In this document: positions 1 to 8,701 of the stretch, one piece after another | How positions within the stretch are numbered: the stretch's first letter is position 1 | Layout: each line of letters starts with the position of its first letter | Origin: Gemmatimonadaceae bacterium | Lineage (GTDB): Bacteria; Gemmatimonadota; Gemmatimonadetes; Gemmatimonadales; Gemmatimonadaceae | Length of the DNA stretch: 64,000 nt | Reading direction: 5' to 3' | NCBI GenBank assembly: GCA_019637355.1 | Contig: JAHBVT010000001.1 | Coordinates: forward strand, 1,767,192-1,831,191 | The notes under the pieces: model-generated | What the model was told of the DNA's origin: nothing | What the model saw: the letters and a program-made list of their open reading frames with translations, nothing else | Databases searched by the model: none | Position numbers and translations under genes: made by a program

Positions 1-715
1 GGCGCAGCGGGAAGCCCTGCGCCGGCCGCAGCGGCTCGCCGTTCTGGCCCCACGCGATGAGCGCATCGTCCCAGGCCTTGGCCATCGGCACGGAGCGCGT
101 CATCAAGCACGCGTCGCCGCCTTCGGCGAGGAACCACGTCGCCTCCGGCTTCGCCCCGACTTCGCGCAGCAGCGTCGCCAACGGCACGCCGGTCCACTCG
201 GAGGTCGAGAGCATCCCGGCCACGCGCTGCGCCGTCATATCGGGCTGCGGATCGCGGAACGCGTGCCGGCCGTTCCCCGAACATTCAATGAAGTATGTGC
301 GCGTCACCTGCGGGAATCGCTGCAGGTCCTCGAGCGTGAAGACCACCTCCCGCTCGACGAGGCCGTGGATCATCAGCCGGTGCTTGGCGGGGTCGATGAC
401 CGGGATTCCCGCGTGGTGTCGCTCGAAGTGCAGGTCCGCCGGTGTGAGCGGACCGCTGAGGTCCTGAAGCGGCGTCATCGAGGAGCCGACCGTCATCCCG
501 GTATGTGGTCCGCGCACCGGCTTCACGAACGGCGAGCGTGCCCCGAGCGGACTGGTGGGCAGGCCTTGCAGCTTGGTCGGATCGGCTGGCACCTGCACGT
601 CGGCGGGAGTCGCGGCCTGCGGCGGCGTGGACGCGCCGGCCGTCCCGACGGCGGCCGCGCCCAATGCCGTCGCCGTGCCAGCAATCATCTCTCGGCGCGT
701 CAGCTTACGCGGCAT
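1..715 (-). CDS. soxC: SoxC, molybdopterin subunit of sulfane/sulfite dehydrogenase (partial, 3' end off the window)
   Basis: About 238 codons are visible, and the gene runs off the left edge. The N-terminus has a twin-arginine signal (TRREMIAG, residues 6-13) followed by an alanine/glycine-rich segment, so export by Tat as a folded cofactor protein is expected. The sulfite-oxidase molybdopterin fold is recognisable from FERHHAGIP (97-105), MIHGLV (115-120) and FIECSGNGR (142-150). Cys145 in the last motif is the expected molybdenum ligand. In the Sox pathway SoxC with a diheme cytochrome oxidises protein-bound sulfane sulfur in the periplasm. The cytochrome gene lies 33 bases upstream on the same strand. 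No strong ribosome site precedes the ATG. A plain sulfite dehydrogenase is the main alternative. Confidence 0.85.
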   Translation of the reverse strand, partial: MPRKLTRREMIAGTATALGAAAVGTAGASTPPQAATPADVQVPADPTKLQGLPTSPLGARSPFVKPVRGPHTGMTVGSSMTPLQDLSGPLTPADLHFERHHAGIPVIDPAKHRLMIHGLVEREVVFTLEDLQRFPQVTRTYFIECSGNGRHAFRDPQPDMTAQRVAGMLSTSEWTGVPLATLLREVGAKPEATWFLAEGGDACLMTRSVPMAKAWDDALIAWGQNGEPLRPAQGFPLR

Positions 716-748
716 CGCGGCACTCGGTGGGGGTGGAGTGCATCGCGA

Positions 749-1705
749 TCAGCGGCTGCCGCGGATGCTGGCCGCGCGCGGCGGCACCGGAACGACGGCG
801 CGCGAGGGCGTCGCGCGCGGCAGCAACGGCGGCGGCTTGTACGCGCGGTGGCCGCTGCGCAGGTCGTAGGGCACGTCCTTCGGGTTGCCGCCCACCGGCC
901 AGTCTTCTTCTTTGGCCGGCGAGTCCGGACGCGGCTGGCCGTTGATGTAGGCGGCGAGGTCCCAGGCTTCCTGCTCGGTGAGCGAACCCGGATTGATCTG
1001 CGGCATATTGCGATAGATGAAGGCCGCCACTCGCTCGATGCGCGCCATCGACGCGCCGATCGAGTACGACTTGGGACCCCAGAGCGGCGGCAGTGGGCCC
1101 ATCCCCTCGCCATTCGCGCCGTGGCAGGTGCTGCAGGTCTTCTCCACGTAGAGCTGCTTGCCGCGCACGGAATCCCCTTCGAGTTCCTGCGGCATCTTCG
1201 GCATCGCCGCGGTCGACATATGGTAGCCTGTCGGCACGCCCTCGGAGATGTACGCCATATAGGCGAGCAGGTCTTCCATCTCGCGGCTCTCCTTGGGCAG
1301 CGCGTTGCCGGCCAGCGAGCGCGTGAAGCAGTAGTTGATGCGGTCCGCGAGGTCGATCACCGCGCCGGTGCGCGTCATATACTGCGGGAAGCGCGCGTGC
1401 ACGCCAGTCAGCGAACCGGCGCTGAGCTTGATGCCGTCGTCCTGGTGGCAGGACGTGCAGCGCAGGCCGGAGGTCGCGTACTGCGGCAGCGACTCCGGCG
1501 TGAAGCGCATCAGATAGAGTCCGCGGCGGATCGAAGCGCCCATCGAATCGTTCGGGATGTCGGCCTCGCGCTTCGGTTGCCAACTGGCCTCGGCGAACTG
1601 CACCGCCGCGCTGGCATCGGCGGGCGCAGGGGACTCGGCGCAGGCGGCGAGCGCGACCATCGCGGCAACGGCGGCCAGATGGACGGCGGGGAGGGACCGC
1701 GGCAT
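749..1705 (-). CDS. Diheme cytochrome c of the thiosulfate dehydrogenase (TsdA) type, predicted lipoprotein
   Basis: 318 residues. A short hydrophobic N-terminus ends in the lipobox LAAC (19-22), so the protein is probably anchored to a membrane facing the periplasm. Two haem c sites are present: CTSCH (83-87) and CSTCH (191-195). Between them, INYCFTRS (123-130) resembles the TsdA segment whose Cys serves as an unusual axial haem ligand (Cys126 here), and NMP follows the second haem. TsdA joins two thiosulfates to tetrathionate and passes electrons to haem proteins. With soxC directly downstream it could instead be the electron acceptor for SoxC, in place of the usual SoxD. The start was chosen at the ATG behind GAGGAG. 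An upstream in-frame start would place a hydrophilic stretch before the signal. Confidence 0.75.
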   Translation of the reverse strand: MPRSLPAVHLAAVAAMVALAACAESPAPADASAAVQFAEASWQPKREADIPNDSMGASIRRGLYLMRFTPESLPQYATSGLRCTSCHQDDGIKLSAGSLTGVHARFPQYMTRTGAVIDLADRINYCFTRSLAGNALPKESREMEDLLAYMAYISEGVPTGYHMSTAAMPKMPQELEGDSVRGKQLYVEKTCSTCHGANGEGMGPLPPLWGPKSYSIGASMARIERVAAFIYRNMPQINPGSLTEQEAWDLAAYINGQPRPDSPAKEEDWPVGGNPKDVPYDLRSGHRAYKPPPLLPRATPSRAVVPVPPRAASIRGSR

Positions 1706-1899
1706 CCTGAACTCCTCGAACGAAGGGGGGCGGAGGGCGTTCTGATTGAGCGTACTCCGATACAGTAATATTCGCACCAGTGACTCCGCAAGCACCGTGA
1801 GGGGTATTCCCCTACATCGAGCGGGAAGGCTCCCCGATACTCCGCGACGCGCCCGACGGCGAACGTACCCCCAGACGATTCCCTCACGCAGGAGGCCGT
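1706..1899. promoter_or_regulatory. Divergent intergenic region between the cytochrome/soxC pair and the CBS gene
   Basis: The 194 bases separate two divergently transcribed units and must hold their promoters. The CBS gene has a clear ribosome site (AGGAGG) just before its start. I cannot pick out a convincing -35/-10 pair or operator by eye. Confidence 0.4.
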
Positions 1900-2346
1900 A
1901 TGCTCAAGGTCAAGGACCTGATGACGCGCGACGTACTCACCCTCGCGCCGAACACGTCGATCCGCGAAGCGGCGGAGCAGCTCGCCACCGAGCACGTCAG
2001 CGGTGCACCCGTCGTGCGACTCGGCAAGATCATCGGGATGGTCAGCGCGCGGGACCTCCTCGACTTCATCGCCGCGTTGCCCGCCGACCCCGAGGCCGTC
2101 TCAGGTGGAATGGATCACGGCATCCTCGACGACCACACCGTCGACGAGGCAATGACGCCCGGCCCGCTCACGACGGTCTCGCCGGAGACGCCGGCCAGCC
2201 GCGCGGCCGAGGTGATGAAGGCGGAGCACATCCACCGCCTGCCCGTGGTCGAGGGCGACAAGCTGGTCGGCATCATCTCGACCACCGACCTCGTGAAGGC
2301 GGTCGCGGATCGGAAGCTCAGCTACCGCACCTTCGTGTTTCCCTGA
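1900..2346 (+). CDS. Paired CBS-domain protein
   Basis: 148 residues made almost entirely of two CBS domains, about 8-62 (opening LMTRDVLTL) and 85-140 (opening AMTPGPLTTV). CBS pairs form a Bateman module that binds adenosine nucleotides such as AMP, ATP or SAM and usually controls a partner protein. No enzyme or channel domain is fused here, so it is a stand-alone regulatory module with unknown target. The ATG follows AGGAGGCCGT, a strong ribosome site. It is transcribed alone and ends at a strong hairpin shared with the convergent proline dehydrogenase gene. Confidence 0.85.
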   Translation: MLKVKDLMTRDVLTLAPNTSIREAAEQLATEHVSGAPVVRLGKIIGMVSARDLLDFIAALPADPEAVSGGMDHGILDDHTVDEAMTPGPLTTVSPETPASRAAEVMKAEHIHRLPVVEGDKLVGIISTTDLVKAVADRKLSYRTFVFP

Positions 2347-2363
2347 GCGAAACGCCGCCGTAC

Positions 2364-2407
2364 GACGACGGGAGGTGGCCTACCGTGGCCACCTCCCGTC
2401 CGTCGTC
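2364..2407. terminator. Bidirectional terminator-like hairpin
   Basis: The arms GGAGGTGGCC (2371-2380) and GGCCACCTCC (2387-2396) form a perfect 10-bp stem, extended by GACGAC / GTCGTC flanks. It sits between the converging ends of the CBS gene and proline dehydrogenase. There is no long T tract, which is common for high-GC terminators. Confidence 0.65.
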
Positions 2408-2414
2408 TCGCAGT

Positions 2415-3341
2415 TCACCCAAACATCGAACGCACGACGAACCCGACGTTCGCGGGACGCTCGGCGAGTCGGCGCATATACCAGCGGTACCAGGCCTCGC
2501 CGTAGCTGATCAAGGTCGCGACGGTCTCGCCCTCAGCGCGCAGCATCAACTGCTCGCGCTCACGGATGCCGTACAGCATATGGATCTCGTACGCGCCCGC
2601 GGCAACGCCAATCGCCCGCGCGCGCGCGATGATGCGCCGCAGCAAGGGGACGTCGTGCGTACCGAGAATCGGGATGCAGCTCCCGCGCTTGGCACCGTCG
2701 AGCATCTGCCCGGCGATCTCCTCATAGGCGCGGTCGGTGTCGGCCTTCTTGGGGAATGCCACGGCAGCCGGTTCGGCATACGCGCCTTTGACGAGACGAA
2801 TGCTCGGCGAGAGCGGCAGCAGCGCCTCGACGTCCTTCGGCGTCCGGTACAGATACGCCTGCAGGGCGATGCCGGCCCGGGCGTGTCGCGCGCGAATCAC
2901 GCGGTAGAGCTCCAGCGTCCGGTCCACGGTGCTGGAGTCTTCCATATCCAGCCACAGCGCCGAGCCAGTGGCCTCGGCCTTGTCCGCCAGCGCTGCGCAG
3001 TGCTCGGCGCAGCGCTCCATTGATTGGTCGAAGCCCAGCTGCGTCGGCTTGACGCTCACCTGCGCCGGCAAGCCGCGCGCGCGAATGGCATCGAAGAGTC
3101 CGAGGTAGTGGTCACGCACGGCATCCGCTTCGCGGATGTCCGTCAGCGCCTCGCCCAGCCGCGTGTAGAGGATGCTGCGCCCCGATTGCGCGATGCCGAC
3201 CCCGGCGTCGAGACCATCGGCCATCGTCTCGCCCGGCATAAAGGCGCGCGTGGCGCGGCGCACTATGCGGCTGCGCGTCGCGATGCGGTTGAGCGTGTCG
3301 CTCTTGGCGGCGGCGAGGAGCAGCGAACGTCCGAGTCCCAT
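2415..3341 (-). CDS. Proline dehydrogenase (monofunctional)
   Basis: 308 residues, the usual size for a stand-alone PRODH. The enzyme oxidises L-proline to delta-1-pyrroline-5-carboxylate with FAD, the first step of proline catabolism, normally feeding electrons to quinone. The (beta/alpha)8 FAD-binding motifs are visible: SVKPTQLG (96-103), LDMEDS (131-136), QAYLYRT (161-167) and RLVKGAY (182-188). A late YEIHMLYG probably carries substrate or flavin contacts. No P5C dehydrogenase gene is nearby, so the second step must be encoded elsewhere. The start ATG lies 14 bases after the stop of the upstream secreted protein gene, and its likely ribosome site (TGAGG) overlaps that stop, so the two may be co-translated. 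Confidence 0.88.
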   Translation of the reverse strand: MGLGRSLLLAAAKSDTLNRIATRSRIVRRATRAFMPGETMADGLDAGVGIAQSGRSILYTRLGEALTDIREADAVRDHYLGLFDAIRARGLPAQVSVKPTQLGFDQSMERCAEHCAALADKAEATGSALWLDMEDSSTVDRTLELYRVIRARHARAGIALQAYLYRTPKDVEALLPLSPSIRLVKGAYAEPAAVAFPKKADTDRAYEEIAGQMLDGAKRGSCIPILGTHDVPLLRRIIARARAIGVAAGAYEIHMLYGIREREQLMLRAEGETVATLISYGEAWYRWYMRRLAERPANVGFVVRSMFG

Positions 3342-3355
3342 CTAGCGGTTCGACC

Positions 3356-4222
3356 TCAGTTGCATTGGTAGTACTCCTTGTTGCCGGCCGTCACGAGCGG
3401 ATAGCCGTTGCTGTTGCGGCTGATCACCAGCCGATACGGCTCGAAGGTGCGCCCATCGGCCGAGAGCATCAGGTTGCCGTTCTGAACGCGCCAGAATCCC
3501 TGCGACCCGTCGGTGCTGCGGCCGTAGTATGAGCCGTACTGGTTGTTGACTGCGCTCTCACGCTGCGAGCCGCTGGACACGCGCCCGTCGCGGCTGAACA
3601 CGACGCGCTCCGTCGTCGTCGCGCCCATCTGCTGCGAATACTGCAAGTAGCACCACGGGCTCGAGAGCAGGAGCTGCGCGATCTGCTGGTCGGCCGGCGT
3701 GGTGCCGAGCGAAGCCGGCGTCCCGGCGGCCCCGCTGCCGCCCGCCCCTACCGAGGGGTTCGCGGGATTCGCCGGTGCAGCGGCTGCTCCGGGAGTCGCT
3801 GGTGTCGCTGGCGCTGATGGAGCCGCCGCCACCGCGCTGCTCCGAGTCAGCCGCAGTTCCTGCGCGCTACGCAGGTCCGGCAAGCCGGCGCTGTTGAGGT
3901 CGGCCAGCGCGAGTCCCAACGCTGCGCCCTGCCGCTCGCCGCCGATGAAGAGCGCACCCTCTCGCGCCCGCGCCGATCCATAGAAGCCGCCATCATCCGC
4001 GATCTCGGCCTCCACCGTGAACGTGGCGCCGTTGCCGCTCAACGTCCCAGTGACACGCCGCCCCTCTTGGCGGAGCACCAAGGTGATCTTGCTCCCGTTG
4101 GGCACAGCCGCTTCCCAAGTACCGGCGAAGTCCGCTGCCTGCGCGGCGGCCGGCGCCCCGGGCGCGGCCAACGCCAATCCAATGAGGGAACAGGTCAGCA
4201 GTCGTGCAGCCGGCAGGCGCAT
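3356..4222 (-). CDS. Secreted protein of unknown function
   Basis: 288 residues. A clear Sec signal peptide ends near AAAQA (about residue 27). The first mature domain (about 30-110) begins with FAGTWEA and has a repeating beta pattern, like small lipid- or ligand-binding barrels. An Ala/Pro/Gly-rich low-complexity linker follows (about 130-175). The C-terminal domain is rich in Tyr, Ser and Asn and ends KEYYQCN. Two Cys (one in SPWCYLQY, one near the end) could form a disulfide. I do not recognise the family. The start was chosen at the ATG behind CGGAGCC, because the longer frame adds a non-hydrophobic extension ahead of the signal peptide. Confidence 0.6.
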   Translation of the reverse strand: MRLPAARLLTCSLIGLALAAPGAPAAAQAADFAGTWEAAVPNGSKITLVLRQEGRRVTGTLSGNGATFTVEAEIADDGGFYGSARAREGALFIGGERQGAALGLALADLNSAGLPDLRSAQELRLTRSSAVAAAPSAPATPATPGAAAAPANPANPSVGAGGSGAAGTPASLGTTPADQQIAQLLLSSPWCYLQYSQQMGATTTERVVFSRDGRVSSGSQRESAVNNQYGSYYGRSTDGSQGFWRVQNGNLMLSADGRTFEPYRLVISRNSNGYPLVTAGNKEYYQCN

Positions 4223-4302
4223 CGGAGGCTCCGGGTGAGGGCGCTCAATCATAGCGCCGCCGGGCGCAGTCCGCCCGTGCGCCGGGTCACGGCCCACCGA
4301 GC

Positions 4303-6120
4303 TCAGCCGACGCCGGGGATGCGCGTCAGCTCACGCAGCCGTGCCTCGAGCGCCGCTCGCTGCTCGTCGAGGCGCGCACGCTCCTCGGCGATGCGCGAGA
4401 GCACCTGGCTGCGCGCCGCATCAGCCGCAGAGCGCGCCTCGGCGACCTTGGTCTCCACCAATTGGTCCACGCGCGCGCGCACCTGCTGCTCGGCGCGACG
4501 CACCTCGTCTCCGAGCTGCGCCCGCAGCGCATTGGCCACCGCATCAGCGATGTTGGTGCGCACGCCCATCGTCGGCTTCCTGAGCGTGCCGCCGAGCACC
4601 GCTTCGATCTCCACTGAGTCCACGCGCGCCATCGCGCGCCACAGCGCGTCCTCGACCATCGCCGCACGCGCATCCGTCGGGCGCGCCCGCGTGCTGTCTC
4701 GCTCCCAGGCCACCCGCGGTGCACGCCACAACCAGCGGCCGCTCAGCGCCTCGCCGTTGCGCGTCAGGTTGAGCTGCGAAAGGCCGGTTCCGAGGCGCAC
4801 CTGCCCTCCGAGCCCGCCGAGGGGGAAGTTGGGCAGCGTGATGCCGCTGAAGCGGGCACCCAGCGTGTCGCGCACCGGCTGCTGCCGATGATCGAACAAG
4901 CCGGCAACACGGACATCGCTCGGTCCAACCTGCCCTTCCGAACGCGACAGCGCAAAGGTCGTCGGCGCACCGAAGACCGCAGGCTGCGACGTGAGCCCGA
5001 CAATCTGCGCCGAGTAGTTGCCAGCGCTGGCGCCTTCGCCGCCGAGCGTGAGCGAGAGTTCGCCCAGCCGCATCAGGAAGTTCGGATACACCGCTTCCTT
5101 CGGGAACAGCACCGTCGTGCCCGAGGCCCGCACGCGCGCGGGACCGGGCTGCGTCTGGCGCTGCAACCCGGGCGGCACGTAGCGCTCGGCCCGCTCCGCC
5201 CAGTACAGCACCGATCCCAGCTGTTCGGCGATGAGATCGCTGAACAGCTGCGGCCCGATGCTCGGGACCTCGAAGCTGGGCAGGCGCAGCAGCGAGCGCG
5301 CGTACGCATAGTCCGCGCTGCGCGCCGCCGGGATCGCCTGCAGACGGTCCTGCAAGCCGGCGGCGTTGCCGCGCGTCTCCGCTTCGAAGCCCCGGAGGCG
5401 GTCGTCAATCTGCCCGAGGTCGCGCAGCGTGCGACGCACGTCCGTGACAGCCTGGCGCGCGCCGGCGAGGCCCAAGGTGCGCAGGTTCGCGCTCGCCAGG
5501 CGGTCCGCCAGCGCCTTGGCGGAGTCGATGCTCGGGCGGGGATCGGCGGCCTGCAAGTCGGACAGCAGCTTGCTGCGCGCGGTGTCGGCGTAGGCGATCG
5601 CGTGCTGCGCCTCGCGCAGCGTGGCCAGGGAATCGGCCGAGATCGCTCCGACGTTCACCGACTGCGTCAGCGTCGAGAGCTCCAGCGGCGGGATCTTGAT
5701 CTGCCGCTTGAAGTCCTCGATCACCTGCGAGGCCTCCTCGGCCTCCTTCGGCTTCCGCGGCACCGCGCCGGAGACCTTGCGCGGCGTACCGAAGCGGATG
5801 CCCCGAGCGGCGGCCGTATCAATCACCACCTTGCGTTCCAGCGCTGGCAGGAGCCCCACATCGAACACCAACGCCTCGACTTCGACGAGGTTGGTCATCG
5901 GCGCGCTCGGGTCCGTCACCTGCAGGCCCTCGAGCGCCACGGAGCCGTCGCGGAAGCCGACACGTGCGCGTGCCAAGTCCACCTTTGCGCCCACCGCCGC
6001 CGTGCCGGCGGACTCCACCGCCCACTTCACCGTGCGGTCGGCGAACACGAACGCCCACAATGCGATGAGCCCGAGCACGACGCTCAAGGGCAGCAGGGCC
6101 TTCCACCGGATATAGCTCAT
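4303..6120 (-). CDS. TIGR03545-family protein (membrane-anchored, AsmA-like)
   Basis: 605 residues starting MSYIRWK. One transmembrane helix lies near the N-terminus (about 9-28), followed by a large domain with AsmA/DUF748-like features (a repeated DLARARVGF / VALEGLQV pattern near residues 45-70). Helical segments sit around 150-280, and the C-terminal coiled coil (about 535-600) is rich in Arg, Ala and Glu. It is paired with the TIGR03546 gene immediately upstream: the stop of that gene overlaps this start as ATGA. The two families are known as adjacent partners in other bacteria, but their role is not established; the AsmA resemblance suggests envelope lipid handling. The start was fixed by the overlap. 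Confidence 0.75.
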   Translation of the reverse strand: MSYIRWKALLPLSVVLGLIALWAFVFADRTVKWAVESAGTAAVGAKVDLARARVGFRDGSVALEGLQVTDPSAPMTNLVEVEALVFDVGLLPALERKVVIDTAAARGIRFGTPRKVSGAVPRKPKEAEEASQVIEDFKRQIKIPPLELSTLTQSVNVGAISADSLATLREAQHAIAYADTARSKLLSDLQAADPRPSIDSAKALADRLASANLRTLGLAGARQAVTDVRRTLRDLGQIDDRLRGFEAETRGNAAGLQDRLQAIPAARSADYAYARSLLRLPSFEVPSIGPQLFSDLIAEQLGSVLYWAERAERYVPPGLQRQTQPGPARVRASGTTVLFPKEAVYPNFLMRLGELSLTLGGEGASAGNYSAQIVGLTSQPAVFGAPTTFALSRSEGQVGPSDVRVAGLFDHRQQPVRDTLGARFSGITLPNFPLGGLGGQVRLGTGLSQLNLTRNGEALSGRWLWRAPRVAWERDSTRARPTDARAAMVEDALWRAMARVDSVEIEAVLGGTLRKPTMGVRTNIADAVANALRAQLGDEVRRAEQQVRARVDQLVETKVAEARSAADAARSQVLSRIAEERARLDEQRAALEARLRELTRIPGVG

Positions 6121-6638
6121 TGGGACGGCCATAGCGTGCGGTACATCCCCCAGAGCTTCGAGCCCTGCACCATCTGCACGACCTTCCACTTCTGCACGTG
6201 CGCGTACACGTCGGTCCGGTACCGCGCCACGAGCACACGGAACACGAAGAAGCTCGGTACCAGCAGCACCAGCCACGCGACCAGCGAGCCGATGACGATG
6301 CTGTTGTTCAGCCGTGCCAGCGCCACCACCGGCGTGTTGACCGCCCAGGTGAAGAACGGCGCCAGGGCATCATTCAGGAGCAGCGCCATCCCGAGGCGGT
6401 CAAACAGCGGATCGAGCGCGAAGCCCAGCGGGATCGCAATCGCCCAGCCAAGAAAGACGCCCGGGAACGACAGCGTCGTGAGCATCGCCACCGCCAGCAC
6501 CACGAGGTTGTGCAGCGAGGCCAGCGGCGTGAGGCCGAAGCAGAGCCCGACGGCCATCCCCATCGCGACCTGCCCTGGGGTGCCGTCGGAGTTCAGCGCC
6601 TTGAACAGCGTATGGAGGAACTTGAGGACGAGCATCAT
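6117..6638 (-). CDS. TIGR03546-family membrane protein
   Basis: 173 residues with several hydrophobic helices (about 25-50, 55-80, 95-115 and 120-145). The opening KFLHTLFKALNSDGTPGQ and the following GMAVGLCFGLTP are typical of this small inner-membrane family, related to DUF2062. It is first in a two-gene unit with the TIGR03545 gene, sharing an ATGA overlap. Two ATGs stand in tandem at the start. The second (6635) has the better spacing from AGGAT, so the true protein may be one residue shorter. Function unknown. Confidence 0.78.
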   Translation of the reverse strand: MMLVLKFLHTLFKALNSDGTPGQVAMGMAVGLCFGLTPLASLHNLVVLAVAMLTTLSFPGVFLGWAIAIPLGFALDPLFDRLGMALLLNDALAPFFTWAVNTPVVALARLNNSIVIGSLVAWLVLLVPSFFVFRVLVARYRTDVYAHVQKWKVVQMVQGSKLWGMYRTLWPSQ

Positions 6639-6699
6639 AGATCCTGTATTCTACCCGCTGGCACTTTCCGGGTCCACGCGGGACGGCTAGCATCGTGGG

Positions 6700-8235
6700 A
6701 TGCCGCGCCCTTCCGTGCGTCCCGCCCGCTTCGCCAGACTCGCCCGACTCGCACAACCCGCCGGACTGTCCGCCCTAGCCGTCGCGACCGTCATCGCGCT
6801 CCCGGCCTCCACCATCGCGCAGGTCCCCGCCCCACCGCTGTCGGCCGCCGACTCCGCTCTCGTCTACCGCGTGCTGGTCGCCGAAGACCGCCGGGACGGT
6901 GCGGCGCCTGCCCTCACCGAAGGCGCGGCCCACCGTGATGAACGCATCCGACGCATCGCCGAGCGCGCGCGGGCCCGGATTGCCGACTCGACGTTCGCGC
7001 AGCGCGACCTGCTCGGCGCACCGAGCGGGCGCCCGCTGCCCGTGTGGCCAGAGCCGGAGTGGGCGGGTCGCCTGCGGCAGCTCGGCGGGGCGGCGGGGGA
7101 CTGTGCGCCGGTCATCGCCGCGTTCACCGACTCGGCGGTCCACGTACGGCTCCGCGCGTTCGTCGTGGTACGCCAGCGCACGAGCTGCCACAGCGACACC
7201 GAGGTCCGACGGCATCTCGCGTCGACCGTGGACGCGCTCCCAGCGTCCACAGAGAGCCGCCGCGTGCCCGCGGCGTCCTGGCACGAAGCCGCCGAGGCGC
7301 TGGTCTCGCTGGCCCGCATCGCGCCGACGGACGCGGCGGGGCATATCACTCGCGCCGCGGCGCACGCGCAGCCGCAGCTGCGCATCGCGGCAGCGCAGGC
7401 GGCGGCGCTGGCTCGCGACACCGTCACGCTGCTTCGCCTCGCCCGCGACCCCGACAACAATGTCAGCGAGGCGGCGATCGCAGGCCTCTCGCGCACGGTC
7501 GGTCACGCGGCAGACTCCGTGTACCTCTCGCGCCTCGGCACGTCGGCGGCGCAAGTGAGTCTCGCGGCCGCCACCGCGCTGCGCGGCTCGACGCACCCGG
7601 AGCTCGCGGCGCGCGCGCAGGCGGCGTTGCAGTCCTACGAGCGCCGCAGTTGGGCCTCCGAGCGGGACGTGCGCAACGCGCTCCGCACGCTGCTCGGCCA
7701 GCCGGCGCGTGAGCCCTGGCAACCGTGGAAGGACGAGCCGCTGCCACAGGACGTAGTCGCACTCGCGCTCGGTGCGGAGCGCTACATCGAGGTGACAATG
7801 TCGCGCCGGCACGGTGGGCGCAGCTTCGTCGTGGAACTCCGGGGCGACGTCGCGCCGATTATGGCCGCGCGGGTCTTGGCCAAGGTGCGCGCCGGCGGCT
7901 ACAACGGCACGCGCTGGCACCGAGTGGAGAGCAACTTCGTGATCCAGGGCGGCGGCCCCGACGACAACGAGTACGTGGGCGGCGGGCGCTTCCTCGTGGA
8001 CGAGCTGGGCACCATCGCACACCCGCGCGGCAGCGTGGGAATGAGCACGCGCGGGCACGACACCGGCGACACGCAGTGGTTCATCAACCTGCGCGACAAC
8101 GCACGGCTGATGGGCGCCTACACGGTCTTCGGCGTCGTAGTGACCGGAATGGACGTGGTCGACGACGTGCTTGCCGGGGACGAGATGTACGTACTGCGCG
8201 AGGTCAGCGCGCCGGCGCGTCGAGGCCCGCCCTGA
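6700..8235 (+). CDS. Exported HEAT-repeat protein with C-terminal cyclophilin-type peptidyl-prolyl isomerase domain
   Basis: 511 residues. A signal peptide (about 1-41, ending TIAQV) is followed by about 270 residues of Ala-rich helical repeats resembling HEAT/armadillo units. A cyclophilin domain (about 360-500) carries HRVESNFVIQGG, RGSVGMS, TQWFIN and AYTVFGVV, matching the conserved cyclophilin strands. The expected role is to catalyse cis/trans isomerisation of proline bonds during folding of envelope proteins, with the repeats as a scaffold or client-binding arm. The last 32 bases overlap the end of the convergent marR gene. Confidence 0.8.
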   Translation: MPRPSVRPARFARLARLAQPAGLSALAVATVIALPASTIAQVPAPPLSAADSALVYRVLVAEDRRDGAAPALTEGAAHRDERIRRIAERARARIADSTFAQRDLLGAPSGRPLPVWPEPEWAGRLRQLGGAAGDCAPVIAAFTDSAVHVRLRAFVVVRQRTSCHSDTEVRRHLASTVDALPASTESRRVPAASWHEAAEALVSLARIAPTDAAGHITRAAAHAQPQLRIAAAQAAALARDTVTLLRLARDPDNNVSEAAIAGLSRTVGHAADSVYLSRLGTSAAQVSLAAATALRGSTHPELAARAQAALQSYERRSWASERDVRNALRTLLGQPAREPWQPWKDEPLPQDVVALALGAERYIEVTMSRRHGGRSFVVELRGDVAPIMAARVLAKVRAGGYNGTRWHRVESNFVIQGGGPDDNEYVGGGRFLVDELGTIAHPRGSVGMSTRGHDTGDTQWFINLRDNARLMGAYTVFGVVVTGMDVVDDVLAGDEMYVLREVSAPARRGPP

Positions 8236-8692
8236 CCTCCGCCAACAGGGCAACCAGACGGCGCTGATCGCCTTCGTCGGGGAGGCCACGGCTGACCAGC
8301 TGCGCCGTCTCCTTCACCAGCGTGTCCATCGCGTCGAGCAGCCGCAGTCCCTGCTCGGTGATCACACAATGCACCACCCGGCGGTCGCGGCCCGTGCGGA
8401 GGCGGGCCACGTGGCCCGCCTCCTCCAGCTTGTCCACCACCCGCGTGATGCCGGGTGCCTCTTCCACGAGTCGGTCGCGCACCGCCAACGTGGGGAGGCC
8501 GGCCGGCCCCGCGCCGCGCAGGATGCGCAGCACGTTGTACTGTGCCGGCGAGATGCCATACGGTTCCACGCGCTGGGAGATGGCCCGCCGGACCAACGAG
8601 GCGGTGCGCAGCAGCGCCACCACCGCCTCGTCGGCCAGCGTGTCAAACGGCTTCGATTGCTTGAGTTCGGCCTGCAGGGTGCGCGCGGGCAT
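8204..8692 (-). CDS. MarR-family transcriptional regulator
   Basis: 162 residues with the MarR winged-helix layout: a helix leading to ISPAQYNVLRIL (about 47-58), a recognition region PGITRVVDKLEEAG (about 79-92), and a wing with RDRRVVHCVITEQG (about 101-114). MarR proteins are dimeric repressors released by small ligands or oxidation; the ligand here is unknown. The start lies 9 bases after the stop of the TonB-dependent receptor, so it may be co-transcribed from the TPP-riboswitch-controlled leader. Its 3' end overlaps the cyclophilin gene by 32 bases. Confidence 0.85.
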   Translation of the reverse strand: MPARTLQAELKQSKPFDTLADEAVVALLRTASLVRRAISQRVEPYGISPAQYNVLRILRGAGPAGLPTLAVRDRLVEEAPGITRVVDKLEEAGHVARLRTGRDRRVVHCVITEQGLRLLDAMDTLVKETAQLVSRGLPDEGDQRRLVALLAEVRAGLDAPAR

Positions 8693-8701
8693 AGGCAGAA
8701 G

